This document shows, piece by piece, positions 33,889-34,210 of a stretch of DNA of 34,210 bases. The notes under the pieces were generated by a model. It was not told where the DNA came from, did no database searches, and saw only the letters and a list, made by a program, of their open reading frames with translations. How positions within the stretch are numbered: position 1 is the stretch's first letter; each line of letters starts with the position of its first letter. This DNA is from Ophiocordyceps camponoti-saundersi (nom. inval.) (Eukaryota; Ascomycota; Sordariomycetes; Hypocreales; Ophiocordycipitaceae): the NCBI GenBank assembly GCA_003339415.1, contig PDHQ01000338.1, positions 1 through 34,210 of the forward strand, written 5' to 3'. The translations under genes and the position numbers were made by a program.

Positions 33889-34011
33889 ACTTATTTACTT
33901 ATCTTATCTTAGATAAGAAGATAAGAGATACTTATTTACTTATCTTATCTTAAATAAGAAGATAAGAGATACTTATTTACTTATCTTATCTTAGATAAGA
34001 AAATAAGAGAT
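33889..34011. repeat. 41-bp tandem repeat, 3 copies, each with a hairpin
   Basis: Units start at 33889, 33930 and 33971. Each holds TCTTATCT-T-AGATAAGA, an 8-bp inverted repeat with a one-base loop; the middle copy has one change that breaks the pairing. Confidence 0.9.
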
Positions 34012-34210
34012 AAAAAGAGGTAGGGTCCGTAATATGTTAAAAGCTCTCGCTTTCTCTTTTTACCCGATAGAGAAGCGTAAAAAGTAAGTCTTATCCTCTC
34101 CCTTAGTTTACTAACTTTAGTATCCGGACTTCGAAAAATAAGAAAGTAAATCGACTTATAAAAACTACGATTAAAAAATTAAAAGAAGATATTTTTCGAA
34201 GCGGAAATAG
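34012..34210. other. AT-moderate tail of the window, unresolved
   Basis: Less extreme composition than the RIP blocks, no ORF or motif recognised. Probably interior of the element whose LTR precedes it. Confidence 0.4.

Noticed and set aside
6630..34210. Mitochondrial DNA insertion
   Set aside because: AT content alone suggested it, but retrotransposon remnants, LTRs and CA/TG depletion explain the sequence, and no mitochondrial gene or tRNA was seen.

Overview
The window comes from a filamentous ascomycete (Pezizomycotina; a sordariomycete-like fungus fits best, but the species cannot be named). Three things point there: short spliceosomal introns of 53 to 104 bases, an Hsp88/Sse1-type Hsp110 gene with a Neurospora-like layout, and huge AT-rich tracts in which the dinucleotides CA and TG have almost vanished while CG persists. 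That last pattern is the footprint of repeat-induced point mutation (RIP) acting on CpA.

Bases 1-6620 hold a small gene island. It contains three intact, spliced housekeeping genes: acireductone dioxygenase (177-810, minus), the twin-CX9C complex I subunit NDUFS5 (2042-2477, plus) and the Hsp110 co-chaperone Hsp88/Sse1 (3532-6083, minus). The first two are divergent, and about 33 copies of a 17-bp AT minisatellite lie between them. AT-rich blocks separate the genes and touch the 3' ends of the first two. None of the three full gene models is a single ORF; I assembled them from splice sites, phase and family conservation.

Bases 6620-34210 hold no intact gene that I can support. They are layered, heavily RIP-mutated transposons. 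A terminal-inverted-repeat element (about 6790-7751, continuing at 14247) is interrupted by a 6.5-kb chromodomain Ty3/Gypsy retrotransposon on the minus strand (7757-14241), with two 186-bp LTRs and a probable 5-bp target duplication. A related minus-strand Gypsy copy follows (about 14.7-20.6 kb). In both, the region downstream of integrase carries a remnant of a glutamine-rich ORF on the opposite strand. A 329-bp tandem duplication (21.13-21.77 kb) has one strongly mutated copy and one nearly untouched copy.

From 21.8 to 32.85 kb, two 940-bp inverted arms enclose a Tad1-like LINE (plus strand; gag-like ORF1 and reverse transcriptase), a charged minus-strand ORF remnant, simple repeats, and a chromodomain fragment of a third Gypsy family. 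The right edge (33.0-34.2 kb) looks like LTR or promoter material of another element, with short tandem repeats.

The three genes do not form a pathway. They serve methionine salvage, respiratory complex I and cytosolic protein folding. The main interest is in the repeats: the nested insertion, the shared antisense ORF, the inverted arms, the unequal RIP of a tandem pair, and two apparent GC-AG introns in a row in hsp88.
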